Shown: piece after piece, positions 29,096 through 38,066 of the stretch
Layout of the letters: every line of letters starts with the position of its first letter
Position numbering within the stretch: position 1 is the first letter of the stretch
Origin: Staphylococcus shinii
Lineage (GTDB): Bacteria > Bacillota > Bacilli > Staphylococcales > Staphylococcaceae
DNA length: 64,000 bases
Direction: 5' to 3'
Assembly: GCF_017583065.1 (NCBI RefSeq)
Contig: NZ_JAGEVL010000001.1
Span: 496,001-560,000, forward strand
Program-made: the position numbers and the translations under genes
Notes under the pieces: generated by a model
What the model was told of the DNA's origin: nothing
Databases searched by the model: none
Seen by the model: the letters and a program-made list of their open reading frames with translations, nothing else

Positions 29096-29719
29096 ATGAG
29101 AGAGTTAACTAAACGACAAAATGAAATTTTTGAATATATCAAGCAAACCGTTCAATCCAAAGGGTATCCACCAAGTGTTAGAGAGATTGGGGAAGCTGTT
29201 GGATTAGCCTCTAGTTCTACAGTTCACGGGCATCTATCTAGACTAGAAGAAAAAGGTTATATTAGAAGAGACCCAACTAAACCACGCGCTATTGAGATTG
29301 TGTCAGAGCAGTTAGGTGAATCAATTAATATGGAAGAAACAATTCATGTTCCTGTGATAGGGAAAGTAACTGCGGGTGTACCTATTTCTGCAGTCGAAAA
29401 TGTCGAAGAATACTTCCCACTACCTGAACATTTTACTTCAACCCATAATAGCGATATATTCATTTTAAATGTTGTAGGAGAGAGTATGATTGAAGCTGGC
29501 ATTCTTGACGGTGATAAAGTTATTGTAAGAAGTCAGACTATCGCAGAAAACGGCGATATCATTGTTGCAATGACAGAAGAGAACGAAGCGACTGTTAAAC
29601 GTTTCTATAAAGAAAAAAATCGTTATCGCTTACAACCTGAAAATAGCACCATGGAACCAATTTATCTTGATAATGTAACTGTATTAGGAAAAGTAGTTGG
29701 ATTATTTAGAGAAATGTAA
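29096..29719 (+). CDS. lexA: LexA, SOS repressor
   Basis: A 207-residue repressor. The winged-helix DNA-binding domain is residues 1-65 ([21 protein letters not shown] is the recognition region, 27-47). RecA-stimulated self-cleavage occurs at Ala93-Gly94 (VTAGVP); the catalytic pair is Ser130 (GESMIEAGI) and Lys168 (EATVKRFY). A GTG at 29087 would add three residues, but it overlaps the ribosome site GGGAG; ATG 29096 is eight bases after it. Divergent from sosA, with three LexA boxes in between, and followed by its own strong terminator. Confidence 0.98.
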   Translation: MRELTKRQNEIFEYIKQTVQSKGYPPSVREIGEAVGLASSSTVHGHLSRLEEKGYIRRDPTKPRAIEIVSEQLGESINMEETIHVPVIGKVTAGVPISAVENVEEYFPLPEHFTSTHNSDIFILNVVGESMIEAGILDGDKVIVRSQTIAENGDIIVAMTEENEATVKRFYKEKNRYRLQPENSTMEPIYLDNVTVLGKVVGLFREM

Positions 29720-29748
29720 TTGATATTTATACCAATGATAACACTCTC

Positions 29749-29789
29749 AAAAAAAAGAGGATGCGCTTATCGCGCACCCTCTTTTTTTT
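29749..29789 (+). terminator. Terminator after lexA
   Basis: A7-GAGG.TGCGC pairs with GCGCA.CCTC-T8 around a five-base loop; active in both directions. Confidence 0.95.
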
Positions 29790-29915
29790 CGTCTTTTTTC
29801 TCTAAAACGTCTTTTACTTTTTCAAGTATATCTTCTGTTTTATCTTTTTTGTTTGTTGTCATAACTTTTCATCCTCACATGATAACAGATACCCTCACAC
29901 AATAAATAATAAACA

Positions 29916-30929
29916 TTATCCAGTATAATTTTCTGTCCAATAAGGCTGGCGGTCTTTATTAAAGTCGACACCTACACCAAGTGTATCAAATTCTTTTTTA
30001 AGAATATTTTTTCTGTGTCCTAATGAATTCATTAGCCCTTGATGAGCATAAATACTACTTGTTTGACCATATGCCAAGTTTTCACCTGCTGCATTAAAAT
30101 CGTGTCCGTCTGCTTCCATACGATCAAATGGTGTATTACCTGATAAATTATTATGATCAAAATAATTATGCTTAGCCATATCTTCACTGTGTTTTCTGGC
30201 AGTATCAGAAATACTAGAAGAGTATTTAAGTGGCTCTAACTCATGCTGTACTCGTTCCGCATTTACTAAATCGAAGTTTTGTAATTCAAAGCTTTGAGCT
30301 AGTCCTTCCGATGGTGCGCCATATTGTTGTTGTAATCGGTTCTCCATTTTTTCACTAACTTGTAAAAGTGCTGTTAAGTTATTGTTCTCATGTTTATCAT
30401 AAAAAGCTGTTGTATATATTTTATCTTTGTGAAAATTATCAAATTCATCATCTTGAACATCAAACTTCACATTTCCTTTTTGCTTATCAGTAATCGGTTT
30501 ACCTATACGTTCTCTTACCGTCTCTTTTGGTGTGCCATATTTAATTTTTGATTTAGACGATATGACGTTTTGGTTACTATATAGTGCATTTACTTTTTCA
30601 TCTATATAACTAATCATCACAAATCCTCTATAATCATCCGAATAATATGTGTGCCAATTTGTACCATATTCATTAGATGTGACACGTTGCGCGCTTCCTA
30701 GCTTTTCTTCTACAGCATCCTTAGTCATATTCATTTGGATGTTATTAACTGCAAATTCTTGTTTGCTGGGTACTTTCAACGCACCATCACTTGTTGTTTT
30801 TGATGAAGACCAATCGGCAACTTTATTTTTCAATTGTTGTTGTACTGTAATCATCGGTGCTGGCTCTTTGATAGGTAGGACTAGAATAATCACTAAGAAA
30901 GCAAGTACATACAAGAATAATTTTCTGAT
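29916..30929 (-). CDS. CAP-domain (SCP/PR1) protein with CAP-associated N-terminal domain; ATC in place of start codon
   Basis: About 337 residues: a short basic N-terminus and membrane helix or signal anchor, a CAP-associated domain built of two related repeats (MTKDAVEEKLGSAQRVT and TPKETVRERIGKPITD), and a C-terminal CAP domain (about residues 215-337) with DLVNAERVQHELEPLKY, HSEDMAKHNYFDH, and GENLAYGQ. Similar proteins are exported and of unknown function. The natural N-terminus (RKLFLYVLAFLVIILVL) lies upstream of the first TTG (30914), which has no ribosome site. The codon six bases after TAGGTG is ATC (30929), exactly where ATG is expected, so this is either a rare start or a lost start codon. 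Confidence 0.8.
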   Translation of the reverse strand: MRKLFLYVLAFLVIILVLPIKEPAPMITVQQQLKNKVADWSSSKTTSDGALKVPSKQEFAVNNIQMNMTKDAVEEKLGSAQRVTSNEYGTNWHTYYSDDYRGFVMISYIDEKVNALYSNQNVISSKSKIKYGTPKETVRERIGKPITDKQKGNVKFDVQDDEFDNFHKDKIYTTAFYDKHENNNLTALLQVSEKMENRLQQQYGAPSEGLAQSFELQNFDLVNAERVQHELEPLKYSSSISDTARKHSEDMAKHNYFDHNNLSGNTPFDRMEADGHDFNAAGENLAYGQTSSIYAHQGLMNSLGHRKNILKKEFDTLGVGVDFNKDRQPYWTENYTG

Positions 30930-30949
30930 ATTTTACACCTACTAATATT

Positions 30950-31927
30950 TTAGTCTCTATCACCGTTAAAAATTGAGTTTCTTACAATTACGTAATCAAC
31001 TTTTCTTAACGATTTAAGGTCAGTACCACCTGCATATGAAATTGAACTTTGTAAGTCTTGTTGCATTTCTATTAATGTATTAGATAATGAACCTTTGTGT
31101 TCAACAAACATTTTTTTACCTTCTACATTTTTATGCTCTCCTTTTTGGAATTCAGAAGCGCTGCCGAAATACTCTTTATATAATTTACCATCTAATTCAA
31201 CTGTTTCGCCAGGTGATTCTTCATGTGCAGCAAATAGCGATCCTACCATTACCATAGATGCGCCAAAGCGTATAGATTTCGCAATATCACCGTGCGTTCT
31301 AATACCACCATCAGCAATAATTGGTTTTCTTGCCGCTTTACTACAGTGATTTAATGCTGATAATTGCCAACCGCCTGTACCAAATCCTGTTTTAATCTTA
31401 GTTATACAAACTCTTCCTGGTCCAATACCAACTTTGGTAGCGTCTGCACCAGCGTTTTCTAATTCGCGTACACCTTCTGGAGTACCAACATTACCTGCAA
31501 TTACAAATACTTCAGGAATATGTTGTTTAATATGTTTAATCATATTGATTACAGAATCTGAATGACCATGTGCAATATCAATTGTAATATAATCTGGAAT
31601 TATTTTTTCATTAGCTAATTGCTCTACAAAATCGAATTCCCGTTCTTTAACACCTACAGAAATTGATGCAATCAAACCTTTTTCATGCATTCTCTTCGTA
31701 AATGGGATACGTGCCGCTTCATCAAATCTATGCATTATATAGAAATAATCATTTTCAGCAAACCATTCAGCTAACTCTTCATTCATCACTGTTTGCATAT
31801 TTGCTGGAACAACTGGTAATTTAAAGCTCTTCGGCCCAAATTGGACAGTAGTATTGCATTCAGAACGACTATTTACAATACATTTATTCGGTATTAGTTG
31901 GATATCTTCATAATCAAAAATTTTCAC
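30950..31927 (-). CDS. guaC: GMP reductase
   Basis: A 325-residue TIM-barrel enzyme that reduces GMP to IMP with NADPH, recycling guanine nucleotides. The catalytic cysteine is C174 in [11 protein letters not shown]; the nucleotide-binding GNVGTPEGV and [12 protein letters not shown] blocks are present. Length fits the long-chain GuaC2-type enzymes of Firmicutes. The frame continues to 32026, but GTG 31927 lies 10 bases after AGGGG and begins at the family N-terminus ([15 protein letters not shown]). Monocistronic, upstream of the CAP-domain gene in the same direction with a 20-base gap. Confidence 0.95.
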   Translation of the reverse strand: MKIFDYEDIQLIPNKCIVNSRSECNTTVQFGPKSFKLPVVPANMQTVMNEELAEWFAENDYFYIMHRFDEAARIPFTKRMHEKGLIASISVGVKEREFDFVEQLANEKIIPDYITIDIAHGHSDSVINMIKHIKQHIPEVFVIAGNVGTPEGVRELENAGADATKVGIGPGRVCITKIKTGFGTGGWQLSALNHCSKAARKPIIADGGIRTHGDIAKSIRFGASMVMVGSLFAAHEESPGETVELDGKLYKEYFGSASEFQKGEHKNVEGKKMFVEHKGSLSNTLIEMQQDLQSSISYAGGTDLKSLRKVDYVIVRNSIFNGDRD

Positions 31928-32117
31928 CGTTAACAAACCCCTAACATTTTTAATAAAACAATTATTTAATGGTAAGATTTTCATGATGTATTCAATAAAT
32001 ATATAGAGAATAATAGATATATTCACTATAATTCCCGAACAATAACTTTTTATTCATCTTTACCAATAGATAATATACATTGTTTTAAACTAAATGTAAA
32101 TGGACTTAGGTCGTAAA

Positions 32118-32387
32118 TTACCAACTTGCTTTTTTCACACCTGGAATTTGTCCTTTATGCGCATGTTCACGTAAGGCTATACGTGACATTCCAAATTTAC
32201 GATACACGCCTCTTGGTCTTCCTGTAACTTTACAACGACGTGTTAACCTTGTAGGTGATGAATCTCTTGGTAATTTTCTTAAAGCCTCATAATCACCTTT
32301 AGCTTTTAGTTCTTTACGTAACTCATAATATGCTTCAACTAATTGTTCTCTTTTTTGTTCTTTAGCTATTTTTGATTTCTTTGCCAT
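32118..32387 (-). CDS. rpsN: Ribosomal protein S14, zinc-independent paralogue
   Basis: An 89-residue S14 that lacks the CXXC...CXXC zinc ribbon of the primary copy; only one cysteine remains ([11 protein letters not shown]). The family core [21 protein letters not shown] (shown here in part, residues 50-70) and the C-terminal GVKKASW are intact. Such paralogues replace the zinc-binding S14 when zinc is scarce and are repressed by Zur. A Zur-type box lies 20-43 bases upstream of the start, supporting this. It is divergent from rpmG, another alternative ribosomal protein. Confidence 0.96.
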   Translation of the reverse strand: MAKKSKIAKEQKREQLVEAYYELRKELKAKGDYEALRKLPRDSSPTRLTRRCKVTGRPRGVYRKFGMSRIALREHAHKGQIPGVKKASW

Positions 32388-32407
32388 TGTTTTAACTCTC
32401 CTTATTA

Positions 32408-32430
32408 TAAATCGAAATCATTACGTTTTA
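32408..32430. promoter_or_regulatory. Zur box at rpsN
   Basis: A 23-bp palindrome centred on 32419 with core ATCGAAATCATTACG; it agrees with the Firmicute Zur consensus (core CGTAATNATTACG) at all but two positions. Confidence 0.85.
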
Positions 32431-32501
32431 TATAATAACATACTCATTATATTTTTCAACTTAAAAGTATTTGAAATTATGTTCTTTATGTGCTAGAATT
32501 T

Positions 32502-32524
32502 TAAAACGTAATCATTCCTGTTAA
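32502..32524. promoter_or_regulatory. Second Zur-like box at rpmG
   Basis: Centred on 32513 with core ACGTAATCATTCC; about 17 of 22 defined positions of the Zur consensus match, with the left half complete. It lies just upstream of the rpmG ribosome site. Confidence 0.65.
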
Positions 32525-32540
32525 GAAAGAGGTGTTAACT

Positions 32541-32690
32541 TTGCGCGTAAATATTACATTAGCATGTACAGAATGTGGCGATCGTAACTATATTTCTACA
32601 AAAAATAAACGTAATAATCCTGAGCGTATTGAATTAAAAAAATTCTGCCCTAGATTAAATAAATATACGTTACATCGTGAAACAAAATAA
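32541..32690 (+). CDS. rpmG: Ribosomal protein L33, alternative (incomplete zinc site)
   Basis: A 49-residue L33 ([18 protein letters not shown] at the N-terminus, YTLHRETK at the end). It keeps the first CXXC (CTEC) but the second pair is reduced to a single cysteine ([10 protein letters not shown]), so zinc binding is probably lost or weak. The start is TTG, six bases after AAGAAAGAGGTG. It is divergent from rpsN and carries its own Zur-like box, so the pair looks like a zinc-starvation ribosomal set. Too short to be found by long-frame scans. Confidence 0.95.
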   Translation: MRVNITLACTECGDRNYISTKNKRNNPERIELKKFCPRLNKYTLHRETK

Positions 32691-32805
32691 TTTCTCCGCT
32701 AAAATTATCTTTTAAATACGACAATTTAAATGCAACAGTCTGTTGTAATGATATTTAGCTTATAGTACTAGAATTATCTTTATTAAATTATGATGACTTA
32801 TGATT

Positions 32806-32835
32806 GCCAGCTACATTTTTATAATTGTGGCTGGC
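32806..32835 (+). terminator. Terminator after rpmG
   Basis: GCCAGC.ACA pairs with TGT.GCTGGC around a 10-base loop, followed by ATTATTTATTTTC. Confidence 0.75.
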
Positions 32836-32852
32836 ATTATTTATTTTCATAG

Positions 32853-32905
32853 AAAAAACACCTCCGTATGATTCATTTTAAATGAATTCAACGAAAGTGT
32901 TTTTA
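32853..32905. terminator. Long imperfect hairpin, distal terminator of katA
   Basis: A6-CAC...CGT.TGA.TCATTT pairs with AAATGAAT.CA.CG...GTG-T5 over about 24 bp with bulges. T-runs exist on both strands. It ends the katA transcript about 190 bases after the stop, leaving an unusually long 3' UTR (32906-33091). Confidence 0.7.
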
Positions 32906-33091
32906 TTTCATTCCCACTATCTAGGGTCAGTTCATGCTTCACCTAAGGTTTGTTTTGTCTATGTTCTGAAGAGACCCATCACGAGCCTCTTTTCCACATG
33001 TAAGTAAATACTTCTATACTAATCATCATTTTCAAAAGGATTGGGAACACTTATTTTAAAAGTATTCGTACCTCATTGTTTTTCTACATTA

Positions 33092-34579
33092 TTAATCTTT
33101 AATTTCTAAATCTACGTCATTAATGTCAATACCTAAAGCTTTTGCAACGCCTTTACCATATTCACTATCCGCTTTGTAACAGTGACGGATATGACGATGT
33201 TGTACTTCTAATGTCGTACCTTGCATCTCATTTGCAGTATTTTCAAAAATACGTTCTTGTTGTTCTTTAGATTGTAATCTAAATAAGCGTCCTGGTTGTT
33301 CAAAGTAGTTATCGTCGTCTTGTCTGAAATCATATTCATAGGCTTCGCCTTCAACTTTTAATCCAGGTTTTTTGAATTCAGGTTGATCTTCAAATGAACC
33401 ATCACTATTTGGATAATAGTGAGTGCCTCCGCCTTGGTTGTTATCTAAAATTCTCATTTGCCCATCTCTACTAAATGGACAAATATTTTCAACGCCGACA
33501 CCTTTTGGTTGGTTTACCGGTATTTGCCAATGGTTCACACCTAATCTATAACGTTGCGCATCGCCATAAGAGAATAAACGACCTTGTAACATTTTATCTG
33601 GTGAAAAATCTAAACCAGGGATAATATTAGTAGGTGCAAATGCGGCTTGTTCCACGTCTTGGAAGTAGTTATCAGGATTACGGTTAAGTTCCCATTCTCC
33701 TACTTCAATTAAAGGATAATCGCCTTTATACCACACTTTTGTTAAATCAAATGGGTTATCTTTATGATTTCTCGCTTGTTCCTCCGTCATAACTTGGATG
33801 TACATCTTCCATTTTGGATAATCTTTATTTTCAATTGCTTCGAATAAATCACGTTGTGATGATTCTCTGTCGTCTGCAATAATTTTCGCTGCTTCATCAG
33901 GTTGTAAGTTTTCAATGCCTTGTTGTGTTCTATGATGGAATTTAACCCATACACGCTCACCTTTATCATTATACATTGAATAAGTATGAGAACCAAAACC
34001 ATGCATGTTTCTATAGCCTTTTGGAATACCACGATCAGACATCAAAATTGTAACTTGATGTAACGCTTCAGGTAATGACGTCCAAAAATCCCAATTATTT
34101 TGCGCACTACGCATATTTGTTCTTGGATCACGTTTAACTGCATGATTTAAACTCGCGAATAATTTAGGATCTCTGAAGAAGAATACAGGCGTATTATTAC
34201 CAACTAAATCCCAATTCCCTTCATCTGTATAGAACTTTAAAGCGAATCCACGAATGTCACGTTCTGCATCCGCTGCTCCTCGCTCACCTGCTACTGTTGA
34301 AAAACGTGCAAACATTTCAGTTTGTTTACCAACTTCAGAGAAAATACTCGCTGAAGTATATTGCGTTATATCATTAGTAACTGTAAAAGTACCAAATGCA
34401 CCTGATCCTTTTGCGTGCATACGTCGTTCTGGAATCACCTCTCTATCAAAGTGAGCCATTTGTTCTAAAAAATACCAATCTTGCATTACTAGTGGGCCTC
34501 TTGGTCCTGCAGTCATACTATTTTCTCTATCAGAAACTGGCGCGCCAAATAGGCTAGTTAATTTTTTATTGTTGCTCAT
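33092..34579 (-). CDS. katA: Catalase
   Basis: A 495-residue monofunctional haem catalase that breaks down hydrogen peroxide. The distal histidine is in [14 protein letters not shown], the asparagine in [20 protein letters not shown], and the proximal haem tyrosine in [14 protein letters not shown]. Full family length. The ATG at 34579 lies seven bases after GAGGGGG; an in-frame GTG immediately upstream is too close. A PerR-type box overlaps the promoter region 24 bases upstream, giving peroxide- and iron-responsive control. Confidence 0.98.
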   Translation of the reverse strand: MSNNKKLTSLFGAPVSDRENSMTAGPRGPLVMQDWYFLEQMAHFDREVIPERRMHAKGSGAFGTFTVTNDITQYTSASIFSEVGKQTEMFARFSTVAGERGAADAERDIRGFALKFYTDEGNWDLVGNNTPVFFFRDPKLFASLNHAVKRDPRTNMRSAQNNWDFWTSLPEALHQVTILMSDRGIPKGYRNMHGFGSHTYSMYNDKGERVWVKFHHRTQQGIENLQPDEAAKIIADDRESSQRDLFEAIENKDYPKWKMYIQVMTEEQARNHKDNPFDLTKVWYKGDYPLIEVGEWELNRNPDNYFQDVEQAAFAPTNIIPGLDFSPDKMLQGRLFSYGDAQRYRLGVNHWQIPVNQPKGVGVENICPFSRDGQMRILDNNQGGGTHYYPNSDGSFEDQPEFKKPGLKVEGEAYEYDFRQDDDNYFEQPGRLFRLQSKEQQERIFENTANEMQGTTLEVQHRHIRHCYKADSEYGKGVAKALGIDINDVDLEIKD

Positions 34580-34605
34580 CACATTTCCCCCTCATTCTCT
34601 CTAAA

Positions 34606-34620
34606 TAATAATAATTATTA
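34606..34620. promoter_or_regulatory. PerR box at katA
   Basis: TAATAATAATTATTA matches the PerR consensus TTATAATNATTATAA at 13 of 15 positions; both mismatches are symmetrical, so the palindrome is kept. Confidence 0.8.
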
Positions 34621-34802
34621 CCTAGTATTCATTTTAATGTAAAGTGTTTTTAAAAGCAACATTTCGACCATTAATTAATTAGACTATTTTCACAATATTT
34701 AAACATTTTGTGACTTTGGCTCATAAAAAGCATTGCTTGTGTCTGTCAAAAGCATTAAAATGGAATGTATATAAATTTTAATTAACTATTAGGAGACTTA
34801 TT

Positions 34803-36251
34803 ATGGCACAAAATAATATGAATCGTGGTTTAAACTCTCGACATATTTCGATGATAGCAATTGGCGGCGCCATCGGTACCGGTCTTTTTGTTGCTACTGG
34901 TAATGTAATTTCCCAAGCTGGTCCTGGTGGTGCTATATTAGCTTATTTAATCATAGGAGTAATGTTGTATTTCTTAATGTCCTCCATTGGTGAATTAGCT
35001 ACATTCTACCCTGTTTCAGGGTCTTTTAGTTCTTACTCTACTCGATTTGTAGATAAGTCGTTAGGATTCACGATGGGATGGCTATATTGGGCAATATGGT
35101 TACTCGTTACAAGTGTGGATATTATTATTTCTGCAAGTGTACTTAATTATTGGGACACGTTCCAATTTTTCAGTCCAGTGACCTGGAGTATTATCTTTTT
35201 ATGCTTACTTTTCTTATTAAATATATTTTCAGTTAAAGCATTTGGTGAAACTGAATTTTGGTTATCATTAATTAAAGTAATAACGATTATCGTCTTTATT
35301 GCCATCGGCGTTCTAACTATTGTTGGCATTTTAGGTGGTAAAACTTATGGACTATCTAATTACACTGCAGGCGAAGCGCCGTTCGTTGGTGGTTTTTCAG
35401 GTTTCTTAGGTGTACTACTCGTTGCAGGATTTTCAGTTGGTGGTACAGAAGTAGTAGCAGTAACTGCAGGTGAATCATCTAACCCTGATCGTTCAATGCC
35501 TAAAGCAATCAAACAAGTTTTTTGGAGAATATTATTATTCTATGTATTATCTATTGCTGTTATTTCAGCAATCATACCTTATACTGATCCTTTATTACTA
35601 AATGAAAGCGAATCAGTATCTCAAAGTCCATTTACGATTGTCTTTGACCGTGTGGGAATTGCTTTTGCAGCATCTGTGATTAATGCGGTTATCCTAACTT
35701 CATTATTGTCAGCAGCTAATTCAGGTATCTATACGACTAGTAGAATGTTGTACTCAATGGCCGAAGACAAACAAGCGCCAAGATTCTTAGCGAAATTAAA
35801 CAAAACAACAAAATTACCTATAGTTGCCTTATTCACAACTTTCATTATTGTATTAGCTGTGATTATATTAGCTCAATTCAAATCAGATATTGTGTTTACA
35901 TTACTTAATATTATAGGTTCATTAGTTATTGTTATTTGGGCAGCTAGTATTTTAGCTCAGATTAGACTTCGCTTAGCAATTAAAAAGCAAAACAAAGATC
36001 CTAAAGATATACTGCCTTATAAAGCGCCATTTTATCCTTTGGGCCCTATCATTGTAATCCTTGCCTTATTATTCTTATTTGGCGGAAATTCTTTCGGTGC
36101 GGTATTATCAGGAGATATTGGTGCATTATTTAGAAATATAGTACCTATTGTCATTCTAGTTTTAATATATTTAGTACATAAATTCATTAGAAAAACTAAA
36201 ATTGTAAAACTCGAAGAAATTGACTTAAAACGTCATGATTTAAATGGATAG
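34803..36251 (+). CDS. lysP: Amino-acid permease, LysP type (lysine-specific)
   Basis: A 482-residue, twelve-helix amino-acid/polyamine/organocation permease. The family N-terminus is HISMIAIGGAIGTGLFVATG; further blocks are the PGGAILAYLIIGVMLYFLMSS helix pair and GFSVGGTEVVAVTAGES near residue 210, where many homologues bind the amino acid. By length and position beside katA it matches staphylococcal lysine permeases. The start follows AGGAGA. No lysine riboswitch is visible in the 220-base leader, so if it is lysine-responsive the control is elsewhere. A strong terminator follows. Confidence 0.85.
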   Translation: MAQNNMNRGLNSRHISMIAIGGAIGTGLFVATGNVISQAGPGGAILAYLIIGVMLYFLMSSIGELATFYPVSGSFSSYSTRFVDKSLGFTMGWLYWAIWLLVTSVDIIISASVLNYWDTFQFFSPVTWSIIFLCLLFLLNIFSVKAFGETEFWLSLIKVITIIVFIAIGVLTIVGILGGKTYGLSNYTAGEAPFVGGFSGFLGVLLVAGFSVGGTEVVAVTAGESSNPDRSMPKAIKQVFWRILLFYVLSIAVISAIIPYTDPLLLNESESVSQSPFTIVFDRVGIAFAASVINAVILTSLLSAANSGIYTTSRMLYSMAEDKQAPRFLAKLNKTTKLPIVALFTTFIIVLAVIILAQFKSDIVFTLLNIIGSLVIVIWAASILAQIRLRLAIKKQNKDPKDILPYKAPFYPLGPIIVILALLFLFGGNSFGAVLSGDIGALFRNIVPIVILVLIYLVHKFIRKTKIVKLEEIDLKRHDLNG

Positions 36252-36308
36252 AAAATCCTTAATATAACTAGCACACTAACAACTGAAATATGATATTTCA
36301 AAATCATA

Positions 36309-36363
36309 AAAACAGGGATACGAACGCATTTTTAAATCGTTGATATCGTATCCCTGTTTTTTT
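36309..36363 (+). terminator. Terminator after lysP
   Basis: AAAACAGGGATACGA and TCGTATCCCTGTTTT form a 15-bp perfect stem around a 21-base loop and end in T7. Confidence 0.93.
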
Positions 36364-36524
36364 ATGTTATATAGCAACTTTATTTAAAAATGCATAGATT
36401 CATCAGATTAATACCACAATCTTTTTATCAATTCTTTCGAAATACATAAGACTCTGTTATTTTCAGTTATATAGAAGTATAGTATAATGGTAATAAATAA
36501 TGACGTAATTTAGAGGTGGAGAAT

Positions 36525-36839
36525 ATGATTGGACAAACGAATTTATTTGACGATATTTTAGAAACTGAAGAACGCTTCGTTATAGTTGTGCAATCACTTG
36601 AGGATAGGCATCAACGCTTGATTAAACGTACTTTAAGAGAGTATAGTAGTTTAGATCATTCACAAATGGAAAGCCTTTTTGAACATTTGAAAGACCTATT
36701 CTTACAAGAAGACTTTGAAGAAAATCAATCTGCTTTTGCAATAACTGTTTATACTAACTTAGATTATGCTGCAGACCATGTATATGCACACGTCAAGCGA
36801 CATCGTGGCAAAAACGAATGGACGCATACTGCAAAGTGA
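36525..36839 (+). CDS. Conserved staphylococcal hypothetical protein
   Basis: A 104-residue, soluble, acidic protein (MIGQTNLFDDILETEERFVI at the start; a His/Lys-rich end). It has no motif I recognise. The start at 36525 follows GAGGTGG by five bases; the frame could start nine bases earlier without a site. It lies between lysP and the degraded insertion element, the same place small hypothetical genes occupy beside katA in related genomes. Function unknown. Confidence 0.7.
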   Translation: MIGQTNLFDDILETEERFVIVVQSLEDRHQRLIKRTLREYSSLDHSQMESLFEHLKDLFLQEDFEENQSAFAITVYTNLDYAADHVYAHVKRHRGKNEWTHTAK

Positions 36840-37070
36840 TCTAAAGCATACATCAAGATGCGCAACTCATCAATCATCTTTCTATAACGAACTATTATAA
36901 TGACACAGATTACATTGATTTAAGCATAGTAAATAACACTTTTTTACTGAAAAAGCATATTAATCAAAACGACTTTATTGATTGTATACCAAATAAACTA
37001 TCTTTTATAGAAAGGTTACCTTAAATTACTTTATAAAGTTAGTATAAAGCCATTATCTATAAAATAGAGA

Positions 37071-37130
37071 GGTTGGGACATAAATCCCAGAAAAACAGCA
37101 CTCAGATGATTTAATTCATCTGAGTGCTTT
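37071..37130. repeat. GGTTGGGACATAAATCCC intergenic repeat with a 14-bp hairpin
   Basis: GTTGGGACATAAATCCCAG is followed by GCACTCAGATGA/TCATCTGAGTGC, a perfect hairpin at 37097-37128. This is the common staphylococcal repeat found beside insertion elements. The 36840-37070 stretch before it is AT-rich without signals. Confidence 0.75.
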
Positions 37131-37179
37131 CTTTGTATTCAATACTTCGTATTGTTGGCTCGCTTTCCTAGGGGACAGC

Positions 37180-37215
37180 TTCAGCCTGTAGTCTTCAGCC
37201 TGTAGTCTTCAGCTT
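37180..37215. repeat. Tandem 14-bp repeat in the insertion-element flank
   Basis: TTCAGCCTGTAGTC occurs twice in tandem (37180-37193, 37194-37207), followed by a degenerate third copy starting TTCAGCTTGTCC. Confidence 0.75.
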
Positions 37216-37341
37216 GTCCTGTTCCCTCAAGAGTCTCGCCAAAATACGTCTCATTCATATGTAATTTTACATAAAAACACTTTAAAAAATAAGGCCCTTT
37301 CCTATAATTTAATAAACACAATTAAACTAAATTAACGAGAG

Positions 37342-38046
37342 GTGCCTTTTTTAACTTTAATTAAAGAGACCTACGGTCATTTACCTGAATATATCGTAGC
37401 TGATGCTGGTTATGGTAGTGAACCTAATTATATGGCAATTATAGATGAATTTAATAGAACACCGCTCATAACTTAAGGCATGTTTATTAAAGATAAAACC
37501 AACAAATATAAAAGTGACATTTTTAATACTCAAAATTGGAAATATGATGAAATCAATGATGAATTTATATGCCCGAATCATAAAAAACTTGGTTTTAAAA
37601 GGTATGCCTATCGCTATGTTAAATATGGATTTAAGAGAGATTTTAAATTATATGAATGCGATAATTGTTCAGAATGTCCACTGAAGAACAATTGTATGAA
37701 ATCAAATTCAAAATCTAATAAAAAAATAATGAGAAATTATAACCGGGAATATTTCAAAGCCCAAATCAATAAAAAGCTTTCAGAACCAGAAACAAAAGAA
37801 ATCTACAATCAAAGAAAAATTGATGTAGAACCTGTTTTTGGATTTATGAAGGCTATTTTGGGTTTCACTCGAATGTCGGTTAGAGGCATAAATAAAGTCA
37901 AAAGAGAACTTGGATTTGTATTAATTACACTTAATATAAGAAAAGTATTTGCTCAACGAGCTAACTATAATCAAAACAATAATGAAAAAGGCAATTTCTA
38001 TATTATTTCAATAGAATTGCCTTTTTTCACTTGTCTAAGAACTTTA
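37342..38046 (+). pseudogene. IS1182-family transposase, 5'-truncated and disrupted
   Basis: About 230 residues of the C-terminal DDE region are readable: FLTLIKETYGHLPEYIVADA, GYGSEPNY, then after an in-frame TAA (37474-37476, where homologues have Tyr) MFIKDKTNKYKSDIFNTQNW, YECDNCSECPLKNNC, and EPVFGFMKAILGFTRMSVRG. The N-terminal half with its first catalytic Asp is missing. The stop codon of the transposase appears lost, since the frame runs on into the antisense of the neighbouring hydrolase gene to 38322. No intact terminal repeats are seen. This is a dead element. Confidence 0.9.
37984..38028. terminator. Hairpin from the element end, likely terminator of the thr operon
   Basis: GGCAATTTCTAT pairs with ATAGAATTGCC (one bulge) with A5 before and T6 after. 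It faces both ways: the transposase remnant from the left and the hom-thrC-thrB-HAD operon from the right, whose last stop is at 38067. Confidence 0.8.
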
Positions 38047-38066
38047 TGTCCCAGACTGTCTATTTT

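Noticed and set aside
29720..29905. 61-codon plus-strand frame after lexA
   Set aside because: It begins at the lexA stop and is read through the lexA terminator; no start site.
34583..34802. Lysine riboswitch in the lysP leader
   Set aside because: The L-box conserved blocks and a leader terminator are not present.
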